Assembly: GCF_014205135.1 (NCBI RefSeq)
Contig: NZ_JACHMY010000001.1
Coordinates: forward strand, 2,108,001-2,172,000
From: Kribbella italica
Lineage (GTDB): Bacteria; Actinomycetota; Actinomycetes; Propionibacteriales; Kribbellaceae
Length of the DNA stretch: 64,000 nucleotides
Reading direction: 5' to 3'
The position numbers were made by a program, and so were the translations under genes. This document shows, in pieces, positions 1 through 8,630 of the stretch; position 1 is the first letter of the stretch; the number at the start of each line of letters is the position of its first letter. A model generated the notes under the pieces. That model made no database searches and had not been told where the DNA came from. It saw only the letters and a list, made by a program, of their open reading frames with translations.

Positions 1-392
1 TCGAGGAGGCTCGTCGTACTGAGCCTGCTCCGGCCGATCCGCGGCACCCGGAGCTCGAAGCCGAGGTCAAGGCCGCGGACCCGCGGCACCCGGAGCTTCA
101 GCAGCCGGCGCGGCCCACGATCCCCAAGCCGTTCGACCCGCGCCGCGGCAACCAGGAGAACCGGGTCACCCAACCCACGCTCCCCACCGCCCCGGCACCC
201 AAGCCGACCACCGACGCGCCGCCGGCCGCTAAGCCGGAGGCCCCGGCTGCCAAGCCAGAGACCCCCGCGGCTGCCGCGGAGACTCCGGCCGAGCCTGCTC
301 CGGAGCCGAAGAAGAAGCCGGCCCGTCGAGGCTCCAAGCGCGCCAGCGTCCCCAGCTGGGACGAGATCATGTTCGGCAAGAAAGCCGACTGA
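1..392 (+). CDS. sepH: Septation protein SepH, C-terminal part (5' end outside window)
   Basis: The frame is open from the left edge (first whole codon at base 3) to a TGA at 390-392, giving about 129 residues. The stretch is rich in Pro, Ala, Glu and Lys, as expected of the disordered linker of SepH, and it ends in KRASVPSWDEIMFGKKAD. The closing SVPSWDEIMFG motif is what identifies it: in the family this tail follows an N-terminal DUF3071 region that binds FtsZ and helps cell division. The N-terminal domain is not in the window. A near-duplicate DPRHPEL occurs twice near the left edge. A strong hairpin follows the stop. Confidence 0.85.
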   Translation, partial: EEARRTEPAPADPRHPELEAEVKAADPRHPELQQPARPTIPKPFDPRRGNQENRVTQPTLPTAPAPKPTTDAPPAAKPEAPAAKPETPAAAAETPAEPAPEPKKKPARRGSKRASVPSWDEIMFGKKAD

Positions 393-408
393 CTCCGCAC
401 CAACCACC

Positions 409-446
409 AACAAGTACCAGCCACCGATCGAGGGCTGGTACTTGTT
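409..446. terminator. Hairpin after sepH; member of the AAGTACCAGCC palindrome family
   Basis: Perfect 14-bp arms at 409-422 and 433-446 around a 10-base loop, 16 bases after the sepH stop. The arm AACAAGTACCAGCC reads back as GGCTGGTACTTGTT. Flanking CCAACCA/TGGTTGG bases extend the pairing imperfectly. There is no long T run, so it would be an actinobacterial hairpin-only terminator. The same core recurs at 25953, 44273 and 60001-60252. Confidence 0.75.
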
Positions 447-582
447 CTGGTTGGAGGCCGTCGAACAGTTCCCTCACGGACAGTCGTCTCAGATCGCGGT
501 CGGTGTTTTGGCGTCCGCGACAAGCTCTGCCATGATCTTCCGCATGCGTATCTCGCTGTGTTGTCGCTGTTGTTGTCGCTGA

Positions 583-604
583 CGCGCGCCGTCTGAGGCG
601 CGCG
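583..604. other. Small GC hairpin in the gap after sepH
   Basis: Perfect 8-bp arms (CGCGCGCC at 583-590, GGCGCGCG at 597-604) around a 6-base loop. It lies in the 278-base stretch 393-670, which I judge non-coding: it holds the hairpin at 409-446, a short GTTGTCGCT direct repeat near 560-580 and this stem. Function unknown; possibly a second terminator. Confidence 0.4.
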
Positions 605-670
605 AGGCCCTGTCCATCTCCAGGCCCGCCCGCCGACACCAGCACTCACAGGATTCCGGATACCTTCCCG

Positions 671-1084
671 ATGAACCTCAGCGCTTTCGCCGACCTGCTC
701 GCGTCCCGTGGACTGCGGCTGCTGCCGGGCTCGCACGCCGTCCCGGTCGACCTCCTCGTTCAGTTGCCTGACGCAACGATCGTCCGGTTCACCGCCCGCG
801 GCCGGACCCTGCGCCTGCGCCAGTACGCCGCCGACGCGCTCACCACGATCGCGATCCCCACCGAGTGCGGCTGCGGCGACCACCACCCGCAGACCGGCCC
901 GAACCGCGTCACCCTCAGCGCGTACGCCGAACCACTCGCCGAGCGCCTCATCGACGGCGAACTCGTCTTCGGCTGGACCGCCCACGAAGCCGGCCTGCTC
1001 CGCCTCGCCGACGCCGCGCCGTACTTCTTCGACCTGCTCGCCGCACTCCCCCAGCACCAGCGCACCCTCGTCGGCGTCGCCTGA
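671..1084 (+). CDS. Hypothetical protein, 137 aa
   Basis: I do not recognise this protein. It is a soluble-looking 137-residue chain with no signal peptide or membrane segment. It has a compact ECGCGDHH cluster at about residues 65-72 that could bind a metal, followed by alternating acidic and hydrophobic segments. Third codon positions are strongly G/C in this frame and not in the overlapping longer frame, which supports coding. No clear Shine-Dalgarno is visible; a TACCTT hexamer lies at 661-666, slightly too close for the leaderless geometry seen elsewhere. It is followed tail-to-tail, 28 bases on, by the NmrA-like genes. Confidence 0.65.
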   Translation: MNLSAFADLLASRGLRLLPGSHAVPVDLLVQLPDATIVRFTARGRTLRLRQYAADALTTIAIPTECGCGDHHPQTGPNRVTLSAYAEPLAERLIDGELVFGWTAHEAGLLRLADAAPYFFDLLAALPQHQRTLVGVA

Positions 1085-1112
1085 CGCGGACTACCCCGGC
1101 CAGCGCATCCGC

Positions 1113-2018
1113 TCAGCGGAAGTCGGCCTGGTGATCGACCGCCCACTGCGCGAACGACCGCGGCACGCGCCCGGTGATCCGCTCGAAGTCCTCGGTCGGC
1201 GGCAACGCGCCACACCCGTCGAGGGCGTCCGCGAGCACCGCCAGCCGCCATGCGAGGTACTCCTCCGGGCACCCTTCGAGCCGCCACTGCTCCTTCGCCT
1301 GCTCAGGCGTCAGCTCCTCGAACGCCACGTCCCTCCCCAGCGCGGCGCCGATCGCCCGCACCTGCTCGACCTGCGACACCCTCGCCGGCCCGGTGATCGT
1401 GCAAGCCCGCCCGACCAGTTCGTCGGTCACCAACGCCTGGACCGCGATCTCCGCGACATCCACCTCGTGAACCCACGGATAGCCCGCTTCGCCGTACGGC
1501 GCTCGCACAGCCTCCTTCGCCTTGATCGCAGGCGCCCATCCCAACGAGTTGACCGCCAGCAGCCCCGGCCTGACATGGGTCCATTCCGCACCGGTCGCCT
1601 CGACGGCCACCTCGACCGCCCGATGAGCCGCCCGCTCCTCCTCGAGGTGGGCCTGCAGCGCGTCGACCGGCGACGCGACCGGTGCGAACCCGGCAGCCGC
1701 CGCGGAGTGCACCACGAAGCGGCTGACCCCGTGGCGCACCGCCTCGGCGACGAAACCCGCACCCGCGCCGGCGACGTACGCGAAGGGGAACACATACGCC
1801 CGGTCGACCCCACTGAGTGCCGCGGCCCAGGACTCGGGCTCCCCGAAGTCGCCCCGGACGACCTCGACGCGGGCGGCTCCGCCTGTTGCGCTACCGAGCA
1901 GCGCACGCGCAGCATCCGGCGTCCGACTCATCGCGCGGACGTCAACGCCGGCCGAAGACAACAGCCGGACCACCTCGCGCCCGATGTTGCCCGTGGCTCC
2001 GGTGACGAGAACCTTCAC
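1113..2018 (-). CDS. NmrA-like NAD(P)H-binding oxidoreductase, 301 aa
   Basis: An atypical short-chain dehydrogenase with a Rossmann fold. The N-terminus VKVLVTGATGNIG carries the dinucleotide-binding TGxxGxxG motif at residues 6-13. The body matches NmrA/TMR-type proteins such as quinone oxidoreductase 2 homologues. The classical YxxxK pair is not evident, so it may be a redox sensor rather than a dehydrogenase. The GTG start at 2018 was chosen because it overlaps the stop of the upstream gene as GTGA (2015-2018), a sign of translational coupling. Its C-terminus (ITGPxxxSQxEQ, then RxPRSFAQWA) is clearly related to that of the upstream gene, so the two are tandem paralogues. Confidence 0.85.
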   Translation of the reverse strand: MKVLVTGATGNIGREVVRLLSSAGVDVRAMSRTPDAARALLGSATGGAARVEVVRGDFGEPESWAAALSGVDRAYVFPFAYVAGAGAGFVAEAVRHGVSRFVVHSAAAAGFAPVASPVDALQAHLEEERAAHRAVEVAVEATGAEWTHVRPGLLAVNSLGWAPAIKAKEAVRAPYGEAGYPWVHEVDVAEIAVQALVTDELVGRACTITGPARVSQVEQVRAIGAALGRDVAFEELTPEQAKEQWRLEGCPEEYLAWRLAVLADALDGCGALPPTEDFERITGRVPRSFAQWAVDHQADFR

Positions 2019-2827
2019 GCGAACGTCTCCGCGGCCCACTGCGCGAAGGTCCGCGGCGCGCGATCGGCCACCGCCTCGACCGTGTGGCTCACGTCGCGCG
2101 GCGACCCGTTGGCCTCGGCCCAGATCGCCAGCAGGGCGTCGACGATCGGCGCCGGGATGTACGGGACCGCCGCCCGCCACTCGTCGGCGGTGAGTTCACG
2201 GAGCTCGACCGGCACCCCCAAGGCGTCCGCGATGGTCCGGATCTGCTCGGCCTGGGTGATCGACTGCGGACCGGTGAGCGTGTAGTCGTGCCCGGCGTGC
2301 CGTGGGTCGGTCAGCGCCGCGGCCGCGGCATCGACGACGTCGTCGTCGTGGACGACCCCGACGTGTGCACCCGGGTACGGCAGCGCGACCTCACCGGTCT
2401 TGATCGCGTCGACCCAGTCGAGGGCGTTGGTGGCGAACACGTCGGGCCGCAGGATCGTGAGCGGCAGTCCCCCGGCGCTGTACACCTTCTCCGCCGCGCG
2501 CGGCGCCTCCGCGATCACGCCGGCGCCGGGCACGAGCACCGACAACGACGACAGCAGGACGACCTGCTCGACCTCGGCCTCGCGCAGCGCGGCGATCACA
2601 CCGTCGGCGGCCTCGACGGACGGGTAGAGGAAGACCGACCGGACGCCGTCCAGCGCCGCGCGCAGCGTCTCGGGCCGGGTCAGGTCGACGCCGACCACGT
2701 CGTACGGGCGGTCGGTCGCCTGCTCCGGACGTGACGAGCCACCCCGGACGGCGACGCCGTCGCGGTGCAGTGCGGCGGCCACGCCGCGGCCGATCTTTCC
2801 GGTGACTCCGGTGACCAGGACAGTCAT
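2015..2827 (-). CDS. NmrA-like NAD(P)H-binding protein, 270 aa
   Basis: First gene of a two-gene operon and paralogue of its downstream neighbour. MTVLVTGVTGKIG at the N-terminus is the nucleotide-binding loop; the C-terminus ends RAPRTFAQWAAETFA. It is about 30 residues shorter than its neighbour. A clear AAGGAG Shine-Dalgarno lies just before the ATG at 2827. The gene is divergent from a TetR gene (2894), and the shared gap has two palindromes, one covering this ribosome site. That makes TetR control, released by an electrophile or a similar small molecule, likely. Substrate unknown. Confidence 0.85.
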   Translation of the reverse strand: MTVLVTGVTGKIGRGVAAALHRDGVAVRGGSSRPEQATDRPYDVVGVDLTRPETLRAALDGVRSVFLYPSVEAADGVIAALREAEVEQVVLLSSLSVLVPGAGVIAEAPRAAEKVYSAGGLPLTILRPDVFATNALDWVDAIKTGEVALPYPGAHVGVVHDDDVVDAAAAALTDPRHAGHDYTLTGPQSITQAEQIRTIADALGVPVELRELTADEWRAAVPYIPAPIVDALLAIWAEANGSPRDVSHTVEAVADRAPRTFAQWAAETFA

Positions 2828-2831
2828 GGAA

Positions 2832-2887
2832 CTCCTTTTCATCTGAATGGATGAAAAGGAGATTATCATCCACTCGGCTGATAATCT
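2832..2887. promoter_or_regulatory. Divergent promoter region with two palindromes (TetR operator candidates)
   Basis: The first palindrome has perfect 12-bp arms (CTCCTTTTCATC at 2832-2843, GATGAAAAGGAG at 2850-2861). The second has 8-bp arms (AGATTATC at 2860-2867, GATAATCT at 2880-2887). They abut. On the plus strand TAATCT (2882-2887) is a -10 placing transcription start at the TetR ATG. On the minus strand GATAAT (2867-2862) is a -10 for the NmrA operon. The second palindrome therefore covers both -10 elements and the first covers the NmrA start region and its Shine-Dalgarno. Confidence 0.75.
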
Positions 2888-2893
2888 AGCCCG

Positions 2894-3430
2894 ATGGACG
2901 GACGGACCCTGAACGCCGAACGCAGCAAGGCCGCGCTGCTCGACGCCGCGCTGACCGAGTTCGCCGACCGCGGCCTGGCCGGCGCGCGCGTGATCGAGAT
3001 CGCCCGGCGGGCCGGGGTGAACAAGCAGCTGATCAGCTACCACTTCGGCGGCAAGCAAGGCCTGTACGACGCGGTGATCCGCGGCTGGCAGGAGCAGGAG
3101 CAGACGTTCCGCGCCGAGTCGGTCTCCCTCGCCGACCTGGCCGTCCGCTACCTTGAGGCCGTGACGGCGGACCCCCGCTGGGCGAAGCTGACGGCCCGAG
3201 CGATGCTCGACGCCGACGAGACACAAGCGCCCGGCCCTGAGCCCGAGGACGACCCCGACCTCGAAGACCTACGCCGCCGGCAGGCCCGCGGCGAGCTCGC
3301 CCCCGACCTCGATCCGGAGGCGGTCATGCTGGCGATCACGGGCATGACGGCCGCGCCGTTCCTCTACGGCCATCTCCCCGACGGGTACGCCGACCAACTG
3401 CGTCGCATCGTCGGCCGGCTCACCACCTAG
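2894..3430 (+). CDS. TetR/AcrR family transcriptional regulator, 178 aa
   Basis: The N-terminal TetR helix-turn-helix is at about residues 10-60; ARRAGVNKQLISYHFGGKQGLYDAVI is split between the recognition helix and the usual YxxFxxKxxL segment. The C-terminal ligand domain is short and includes an acidic patch (PEPEDDPDLEDL). Divergent placement next to two NmrA-like genes, and palindromes across both promoters, indicate a local autoregulated repressor. A TAATCT -10 ends seven bases before the ATG, so the mRNA is probably leaderless. The stop overlaps the stop of the convergent esterase gene in the tetranucleotide CTAG (3427-3430). Confidence 0.88.
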   Translation: MDGRTLNAERSKAALLDAALTEFADRGLAGARVIEIARRAGVNKQLISYHFGGKQGLYDAVIRGWQEQEQTFRAESVSLADLAVRYLEAVTADPRWAKLTARAMLDADETQAPGPEPEDDPDLEDLRRRQARGELAPDLDPEAVMLAITGMTAAPFLYGHLPDGYADQLRRIVGRLTT

Positions 3431-4656
3431 AGCGGCCGCGACGGGCTGGTCGACACGACGTACGCGACCCCGTCGAACTCCTCCGGCAGCAGCGTCGGCG
3501 CGAACTGGAACTTGTACGTCCACCGCGCCACGAACGCCCCGAAGCTCCGGAACATCTGCGGCTCCTCCAGCCAGTTCTTGATCTCGCCCGGCGCCTGCGC
3601 GACCGTCCGGAGATCCAGGAAGTGGTCGCGCGGATTCGCCGCCTCGAGCAGACCCTCCAGCGAGCTGAACCCGCCGCGATCCAGCTTGTTCACCTCGACC
3701 GGCCCACTCCGCGAACCCGCCCACGGCCCCGGCCACGTCCGCCGGGCCCGGAACGCACCCGATCCACCCAGCACCGCGATCGCGTAGTACGCCGACCCGT
3801 ACCGCTCCCGCAGCTCGCGGCCCATCGGCCGCACCGCAGCGCTCGGCCGGCTCGCGGCGAGATGCCCGTTGTGCGCCCACACCGCGCCCATGAGGTCGTC
3901 ACCGAGCGCGGTATCCACGGCCTCGGCCATCAGGCGATCCCGTACGCCGAACACCGTCCGCGCCGCTTCCTTGTGCTCCTTCTCCGCGCACACCACCTCG
4001 GCGGACCGGACCAGCTGCCGCCCGGCGACCAGGACCTCAGGAGGCGCCGAGTGCTTGTCCAGGAAGCCGACCAGCGCCTCGGCCTCCCGCACCAGCGCCC
4101 GCTTCGGATCCGGCTTCGCGCCCGGGCCGGCGTCGATCTCCGCCGCGATTCCCTCGTCGAACAGCTCGAGCCGCTCCGGCGCGTCGGAGACCAGGTAGTC
4201 GCGGATGACGTTCAGCGCCGCCGAGCACTTCTGCGGGTCGATCCCGACGAACCCGACCTGCTCGTCCGCGGAACGACCGGAGTTGTACTTCCGCATCCAC
4301 TGGACCATCGCGACGACCTCTTCGGTCGCCCAGACCCAGAAGCCCAGATCGCTCACCACGGTCGGCGCGTCCCCCGGCCCGCCGCGCACATAAGCGTCGA
4401 CCGCCACGGCCGCCGACTCGCTCGCTTCCATCAGCAGCACCCGGCACCCGAGCTCGGTGACCAGGAACTCCAGCAGCCGGTGCTTGAGCTGGAAGAACTC
4501 CCGCGTCCCGTGCGTGGCCTCGCCGAGCCCGACCACCCGCACGTCGGCGAGCACCTTCCGCAGCGGTTCCAGATCGTCGTACGGCGTACCGGCCTCGACA
4601 CCGGACAGCGCCCACGCCGTCTCCTCCAGCCACTGCTGCACCCCAGACTCACTCAC
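3427..4656 (-). CDS. Erythromycin esterase family protein, 409 aa
   Basis: Full-length member of the Ere/succinoglycan-biosynthesis-like family (PF05139). GLGEATHGTREF near residues 44-55 contains the Glu46/His49 pair equivalent to the catalytic Glu/His of EreA/EreB; WMRKYN and FVGIDPQ follow as in the family. Family members hydrolyse macrolide lactones or act on unrelated substrates, so actual macrolide resistance is not established. No signal peptide. The GTG start at 4656 is supported by a TAGGCT -10 at 4663-4668, placing transcription start on the G of the start codon. It runs towards the TetR gene and shares CTAG with its stop. Confidence 0.85.
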   Translation of the reverse strand: MSESGVQQWLEETAWALSGVEAGTPYDDLEPLRKVLADVRVVGLGEATHGTREFFQLKHRLLEFLVTELGCRVLLMEASESAAVAVDAYVRGGPGDAPTVVSDLGFWVWATEEVVAMVQWMRKYNSGRSADEQVGFVGIDPQKCSAALNVIRDYLVSDAPERLELFDEGIAAEIDAGPGAKPDPKRALVREAEALVGFLDKHSAPPEVLVAGRQLVRSAEVVCAEKEHKEAARTVFGVRDRLMAEAVDTALGDDLMGAVWAHNGHLAASRPSAAVRPMGRELRERYGSAYYAIAVLGGSGAFRARRTWPGPWAGSRSGPVEVNKLDRGGFSSLEGLLEAANPRDHFLDLRTVAQAPGEIKNWLEEPQMFRSFGAFVARWTYKFQFAPTLLPEEFDGVAYVVSTSPSRPL

Positions 4657-4662
4657 TCCGGG

Positions 4663-4668
4663 AGCCTA
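4663..4668 (-). promoter_or_regulatory. -10 element of a leaderless promoter (esterase gene)
   Basis: Minus-strand TAGGCT whose last base is seven bases before the GTG at 4656. No -35 of the TTGAC type is evident. Confidence 0.6.
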
Positions 4669-4705
4669 TCCAGCCGACCCTCGAAACCCGTGCAAGCACC
4701 ACCTC

Positions 4706-4734
4706 TTGAATAAGTAACACGCATGGTTTAACTT
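4706..4734 (+). promoter_or_regulatory. Promoter with embedded 23-bp operator, rightward sugar operon
   Basis: A -35 TTGAAT (4706-4711), a 17-bp spacer and a -10 TAACTT (4729-4734) precede the beta-helix gene. Bases 4712-4734 form an imperfect palindrome (AAGTNANAC, five bases, GTNTNACTT) that fills the spacer and the -10. All 23 bases recur in opposite orientation at 18018-18040, in the same position in the promoter of the solute-binding-protein operon. Conservation of a spacer argues for a bound regulator; the ROK protein at 10365-11639 is the obvious candidate. Predicted transcription start is near 4741, followed by a GGAGGA ribosome site. Confidence 0.85.
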
Positions 4735-4773
4735 TCAGGCCTCGCTTCCGGCCCGCCACCTGGAGGACTCCCC

Positions 4774-7700
4774 ATGTCCGTACGTTCACGCCTGCTCGCG
4801 GGTCTGCTGCCCGCGACGCTGCTGGCCGGAGTGCTGAGCACAGCACCGGCCGACGCGGCCACGATGTACCCGAGCGGCGTCGGTGCCGACCTCGGCGCCA
4901 CCCCCACGACGCTCGGCGTCGCACCCGCCGCCGGTGCCGATCCCGCCGGTCTGCAGACCGGGACCGAGCAGGGCCGCACGTACTGGCGCACCAACCAGGC
5001 CGCCGGCACCGACTGGTTCTCCTTCGACGTCGACCGCGACTACGTCGACGAGCTGACCACCGACGACGTGGTCGTCACCGTCACCTACCTCGACTCCGGC
5101 ACCGGAACCCTGCAGCTCGAGTACGACGCCGCGGCCGGTCCCGAGACCAGCGCCGACGACGTCACGCTGAAGAACACCGGCCAGTGGCAGACCGGCACGT
5201 TCGCGCTCGCCGACATCGAGTTCACCGACCGCCTCGGCGGCGCGGACCTGCGCCTGTCCGGCAGCAGCGACATCACCGTCGCCGGGCTGCGGATCAGTAC
5301 GGCGGGCGCGACGGTCTCCCTCGGTGCATCGCCCCTGGAGAGCGGGATCTCGGCGCGCGCCGGCGACCGGCCGGAGAACCTGAAGACCGGCGTCCAGGAC
5401 GGCCGCCCGTACTGGCAGACCGACCGGACCGCGCCCGCACCGGGCACGAACTTCTTCTACCTGAACGTGTCCGACACGTACCTGTACGACAACCGGGGCC
5501 TGGTGCTCGTGAGTGTCGACTACTTCGACGAGGGCAACGGTCAGTTCGGCCTGCACTACGACTCCCCTGGTGAGACGATCCCGGAGCGCTTCAAGAACTC
5601 CGAGGTCGTCACGTACGGCAACACGCTGACCTGGAAGACCCACACGTTCGCACTGCCGGACGCGGTGATGACGAACCGGTCGAACGGCGCCGACTTCCGG
5701 ATCCACATCGGCGACGGCGCGGTCGACCTCAAGGTGGCCGCCGTGCGGGTCGCGAAGGTCGCCGGCGCGCTCGACGTCACCGAGGGCCTGAACGACCTGA
5801 TCGACGAAGCAGCCCGCGCGCACAAGGCCGCCCGGGAAGGCATTCGCGACGGTCAGTACCCAGCCGGCAGCCGCGCGACGCTGCTCGCCGCGATCGACGA
5901 CGCCCGCGAGGTCGCGGCGACACCTGACGTCACCGACGTCCAGGTCAAGGCCGCGCTCGAGAGCCTGCAGAGCAAGCTCGACGCGTTCACCGCGTCGATC
6001 GTCGACACCAACTTCGCGAAGGCCGGTACGGCGTCCGCCAGCGGCGGCACCGGAGCCGCCAACGTCAACGACGGAAACCACGACACCGCCTGGACCGTCG
6101 AGGGCGACGCCTGGCTGCAGCTCGACCTGCGCAAGCCCCGCAACGTCAACGACGTCCGTGTCGAGTGGGCGCAGGCCTACTCCCCCGACTACACCGTCCA
6201 GGTCTCGAACGACGGGCGGAAGTTCACCACCGTCGGCCGGACCGGATCACCCGGCGCGAACCAGTTCAGCAAGACGCGTTTCGCGACGACCAAGGCCCGC
6301 TACGTCCGCGTGGTGATGACCGGCTCCCCGACGTACGTGGTCGAAGAGCTCCAGCTGCGCGAGTCGCCGGTCGTCGTCCCGCAGCCCAAGCTCGTGAACG
6401 CCGGTGAGGAAGGGGTGGTCGCCGACTTCGATGCCACCCGGTACGGCGCCGACCGCAGCGGCCGCACGGATTCGACCAAGGACATCCAGAGAGCGCTCTA
6501 CGCGTGTCAGGACGCCGGCGGCGGCACGGTCTGGCTGCCCAGCGGCAAGTACCTGGTGAAGGACACGCTCGAGGTGCACTCGTTCTGCACGCTGCGCGGC
6601 GAGAAGGCCGAGGGCAAGAACTACGGAACCGTGGTGGTCGCCGACCTGGCCTCCGGTGACGACGGCCCGAGCCTGTTCCGCATCGGCGGTTCGGCCGGCG
6701 TGATCGGCGTGACCACCTGGTACCCGCGGCAGAGCGCGACCCAGCCGGTCCCGTACAACTACACCTTCGAGATCCCCGGCGGCGCCTGGATCGGCAACGA
6801 GAACTACATGATGGCGACCGTCCAGGACGTCACCCTGCTCAACTCCTACCGCGGTATCGGCATCAGCACGATGCCCAACGACCGCGGCAACGCGCCCAGC
6901 TCCGGGCAGGTGCACGAGTCCAGCACGATCCGGAACATCCGGGGTACGGCTCTCTTCGAGGGCGCTCGCGCCTACAACGGCGCCGACGTCGGCACCTGGG
7001 AGAACGTGACCTTCAGCAACGCGTACTGGTCGCAGGCCCCGGCCGCCTTCAAGCCGCCGAGCCGGGCCGCGCTCGACACCTGGACCCGTGCCAACGGGAC
7101 CGGGCTCGTGCTCGGCGACCTCGAGTGGGACCAGTTCCACAAGATCACGCTGTCGGACTACAAGGTCGGCATCCACGTCGTCGCCGGACAGCGGGCGCAG
7201 TTCACCGGCAGCTTCCTGGAGCCCGACATCCGCCGTACCGGCACCGGCGTGCTGGTCGACGTGATCGATGACCGGTGGGGCATGACGCTGGCCGGCGGTC
7301 GTGTCGAAGGCACGCAGGCGATTCAGAACAACGCCCGCGGCTATGTGAAAGTCACCGGCACGCAACTGCAGGGCACGCAGTCCGGGATCATTCACCAGAT
7401 GTCTGGCGTCGCGCCGACGTACACGCAGAAGCCGCTGCCCGCTCCGGCGCGCAAGAGCCTGACGGTTGTCGACGCGCCGCACGGCGTCGGCTACCTTCCG
7501 GCGGCGGACGCGACCAGGACCGTTCAGAAGGCGCTGGACAAGGCCGGCCGCAACGGCGGCGGCATCGTCTACCTGCCCGCGGGCTGGTACCGGATCAGCA
7601 CTCACCTGAGCGTCCCGGCCAACGTCGAACTGCGTGGCGCTTCCGCCGTACCGAACCGGGATCAGGGCGGTGCCAGCGGCGGCACGGTCCTGCACGCCTT

Positions 7701-8616
7701 CGAGGGCCGCGGCACCACCGCACCCGACACGGCCACCGCGCTCGTCACGCTCAACGGCGCCAAGTCCGGCGTACGGGGGCTGCGGGTCTTCTACCCCGAG
7801 CAGAACCCGGGCGTCGCCGAAGGCATCGTCGCCTACCCGTACGCCGTCCGCGGCAAGGGCAGCCACACCTACGTGATCAACGCCGGCTTCCCGAACGCCT
7901 GGAACGGGATCGACTTCACCACCCACCGCAACGACCACTTCGTCGTCCGCAAGGTCGCCGGGGCGTTCTTCGACCACGCGATCGCGGTCGGCAAGAGCAC
8001 CGGCGGCCGGATCGAGGGCGTGCTGTCCAACGGCAACGCGGTCACCCGGATCGGCTACCAGCAGCCGTACTGGATGAACGAGGGCAGCATCTTCGAGCTG
8101 GTGATCGACAAGTACATGCGCAAGCAGGCCACGATCGTCACCGTCGACGGCGCCACCGGGCTGACCTTGTTCAACGTCTTCGCGTACGGGTTCCACGACG
8201 GGCTGGTCGTGAACGACGGGCAGGTCGACGCCTTCAACCTGGGCACCGACAACCTCGGCACGGACGGCTACACGGTCAAGGTGGTCAAGGGCGACGTCGA
8301 GGCGACCAACCTGGCCCGCTACAACGGCGCCACCAGCACCGGTCCGGTCACCCTGCACAACGTGATGGTGATCAACGTCGTCCAGCACGCGGTGTCGGCC
8401 CAGGCCGACGGCAACGGCACGGTGAAGGTCCTCGGCAACGAGTCCGAGCCGGGCACGTACGAAGTTGGCGCGCAGGTGACCGTGACGGCGGCGCCCGCAT
8501 CGGATAACGTTTTCCAGAACTGGACCGTGAACGGCGAAGTGGTCTCGACCAGTGCGTCGTACACCTTCACCGTGACCGCGGACCAGGTACTGACCGCGCA
8601 CTTCACCACCGAATAG
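4774..8616 (+). CDS. Secreted multidomain double beta-helix protein (putative polysaccharide hydrolase/lyase), 1280 aa
   Basis: A Sec signal peptide ends near residue 28 (APADA). Then come two homologous beta-sandwich modules (about 30-178 and 180-330; note the repeated LKTG/LQTG...R(T/P)YW motif), a helical FIVAR-like spacer (335-410), a discoidin/F5-8C carbohydrate-binding domain (411-530), and two pectate-lyase-superfamily right-handed beta-helix domains. Each helix opens with an amphipathic helix and a strand-Pro motif: TVWLPSGKYLV near 585 and IVYLPAGWYRI near 931. A C-terminal repeat domain (1224-1280) follows. Paired N-terminal pectate-lyase-like motifs recall GH55 and PF12708 proteins. 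It probably cuts or binds an extracellular glycan; bond and substrate are unknown. First gene behind the ROK-type operator; GGAGGA precedes the ATG. Confidence 0.85.
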   Translation: MSVRSRLLAGLLPATLLAGVLSTAPADAATMYPSGVGADLGATPTTLGVAPAAGADPAGLQTGTEQGRTYWRTNQAAGTDWFSFDVDRDYVDELTTDDVVVTVTYLDSGTGTLQLEYDAAAGPETSADDVTLKNTGQWQTGTFALADIEFTDRLGGADLRLSGSSDITVAGLRISTAGATVSLGASPLESGISARAGDRPENLKTGVQDGRPYWQTDRTAPAPGTNFFYLNVSDTYLYDNRGLVLVSVDYFDEGNGQFGLHYDSPGETIPERFKNSEVVTYGNTLTWKTHTFALPDAVMTNRSNGADFRIHIGDGAVDLKVAAVRVAKVAGALDVTEGLNDLIDEAARAHKAAREGIRDGQYPAGSRATLLAAIDDAREVAATPDVTDVQVKAALESLQSKLDAFTASIVDTNFAKAGTASASGGTGAANVNDGNHDTAWTVEGDAWLQLDLRKPRNVNDVRVEWAQAYSPDYTVQVSNDGRKFTTVGRTGSPGANQFSKTRFATTKARYVRVVMTGSPTYVVEELQLRESPVVVPQPKLVNAGEEGVVADFDATRYGADRSGRTDSTKDIQRALYACQDAGGGTVWLPSGKYLVKDTLEVHSFCTLRGEKAEGKNYGTVVVADLASGDDGPSLFRIGGSAGVIGVTTWYPRQSATQPVPYNYTFEIPGGAWIGNENYMMATVQDVTLLNSYRGIGISTMPNDRGNAPSSGQVHESSTIRNIRGTALFEGARAYNGADVGTWENVTFSNAYWSQAPAAFKPPSRAALDTWTRANGTGLVLGDLEWDQFHKITLSDYKVGIHVVAGQRAQFTGSFLEPDIRRTGTGVLVDVIDDRWGMTLAGGRVEGTQAIQNNARGYVKVTGTQLQGTQSGIIHQMSGVAPTYTQKPLPAPARKSLTVVDAPHGVGYLPAADATRTVQKALDKAGRNGGGIVYLPAGWYRISTHLSVPANVELRGASAVPNRDQGGASGGTVLHAFEGRGTTAPDTATALVTLNGAKSGVRGLRVFYPEQNPGVAEGIVAYPYAVRGKGSHTYVINAGFPNAWNGIDFTTHRNDHFVVRKVAGAFFDHAIAVGKSTGGRIEGVLSNGNAVTRIGYQQPYWMNEGSIFELVIDKYMRKQATIVTVDGATGLTLFNVFAYGFHDGLVVNDGQVDAFNLGTDNLGTDGYTVKVVKGDVEATNLARYNGATSTGPVTLHNVMVINVVQHAVSAQADGNGTVKVLGNESEPGTYEVGAQVTVTAAPASDNVFQNWTVNGEVVSTSASYTFTVTADQVLTAHFTTE

Positions 8617-8630
8617 CAGCAAGGAGCGAG

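Noticed and set aside
367..645. 92-codon minus-strand frame after sepH
   Set aside because: Covers the sepH terminator hairpin, low-complexity (TTTATT) and no family resemblance.
3427..4656. Erythromycin esterase gene read as proven macrolide resistance
   Set aside because: The fold and Glu/His pair are present, but many family members have unrelated roles and no resistance context exists here.
6247..8622. 791-codon open frame antisense to the beta-helix gene
   Set aside because: Val/Asp/Arg/Gly-rich shadow of a GC-rich gene, with no domain, signal peptide or ribosome site; the plus-strand gene is well supported.
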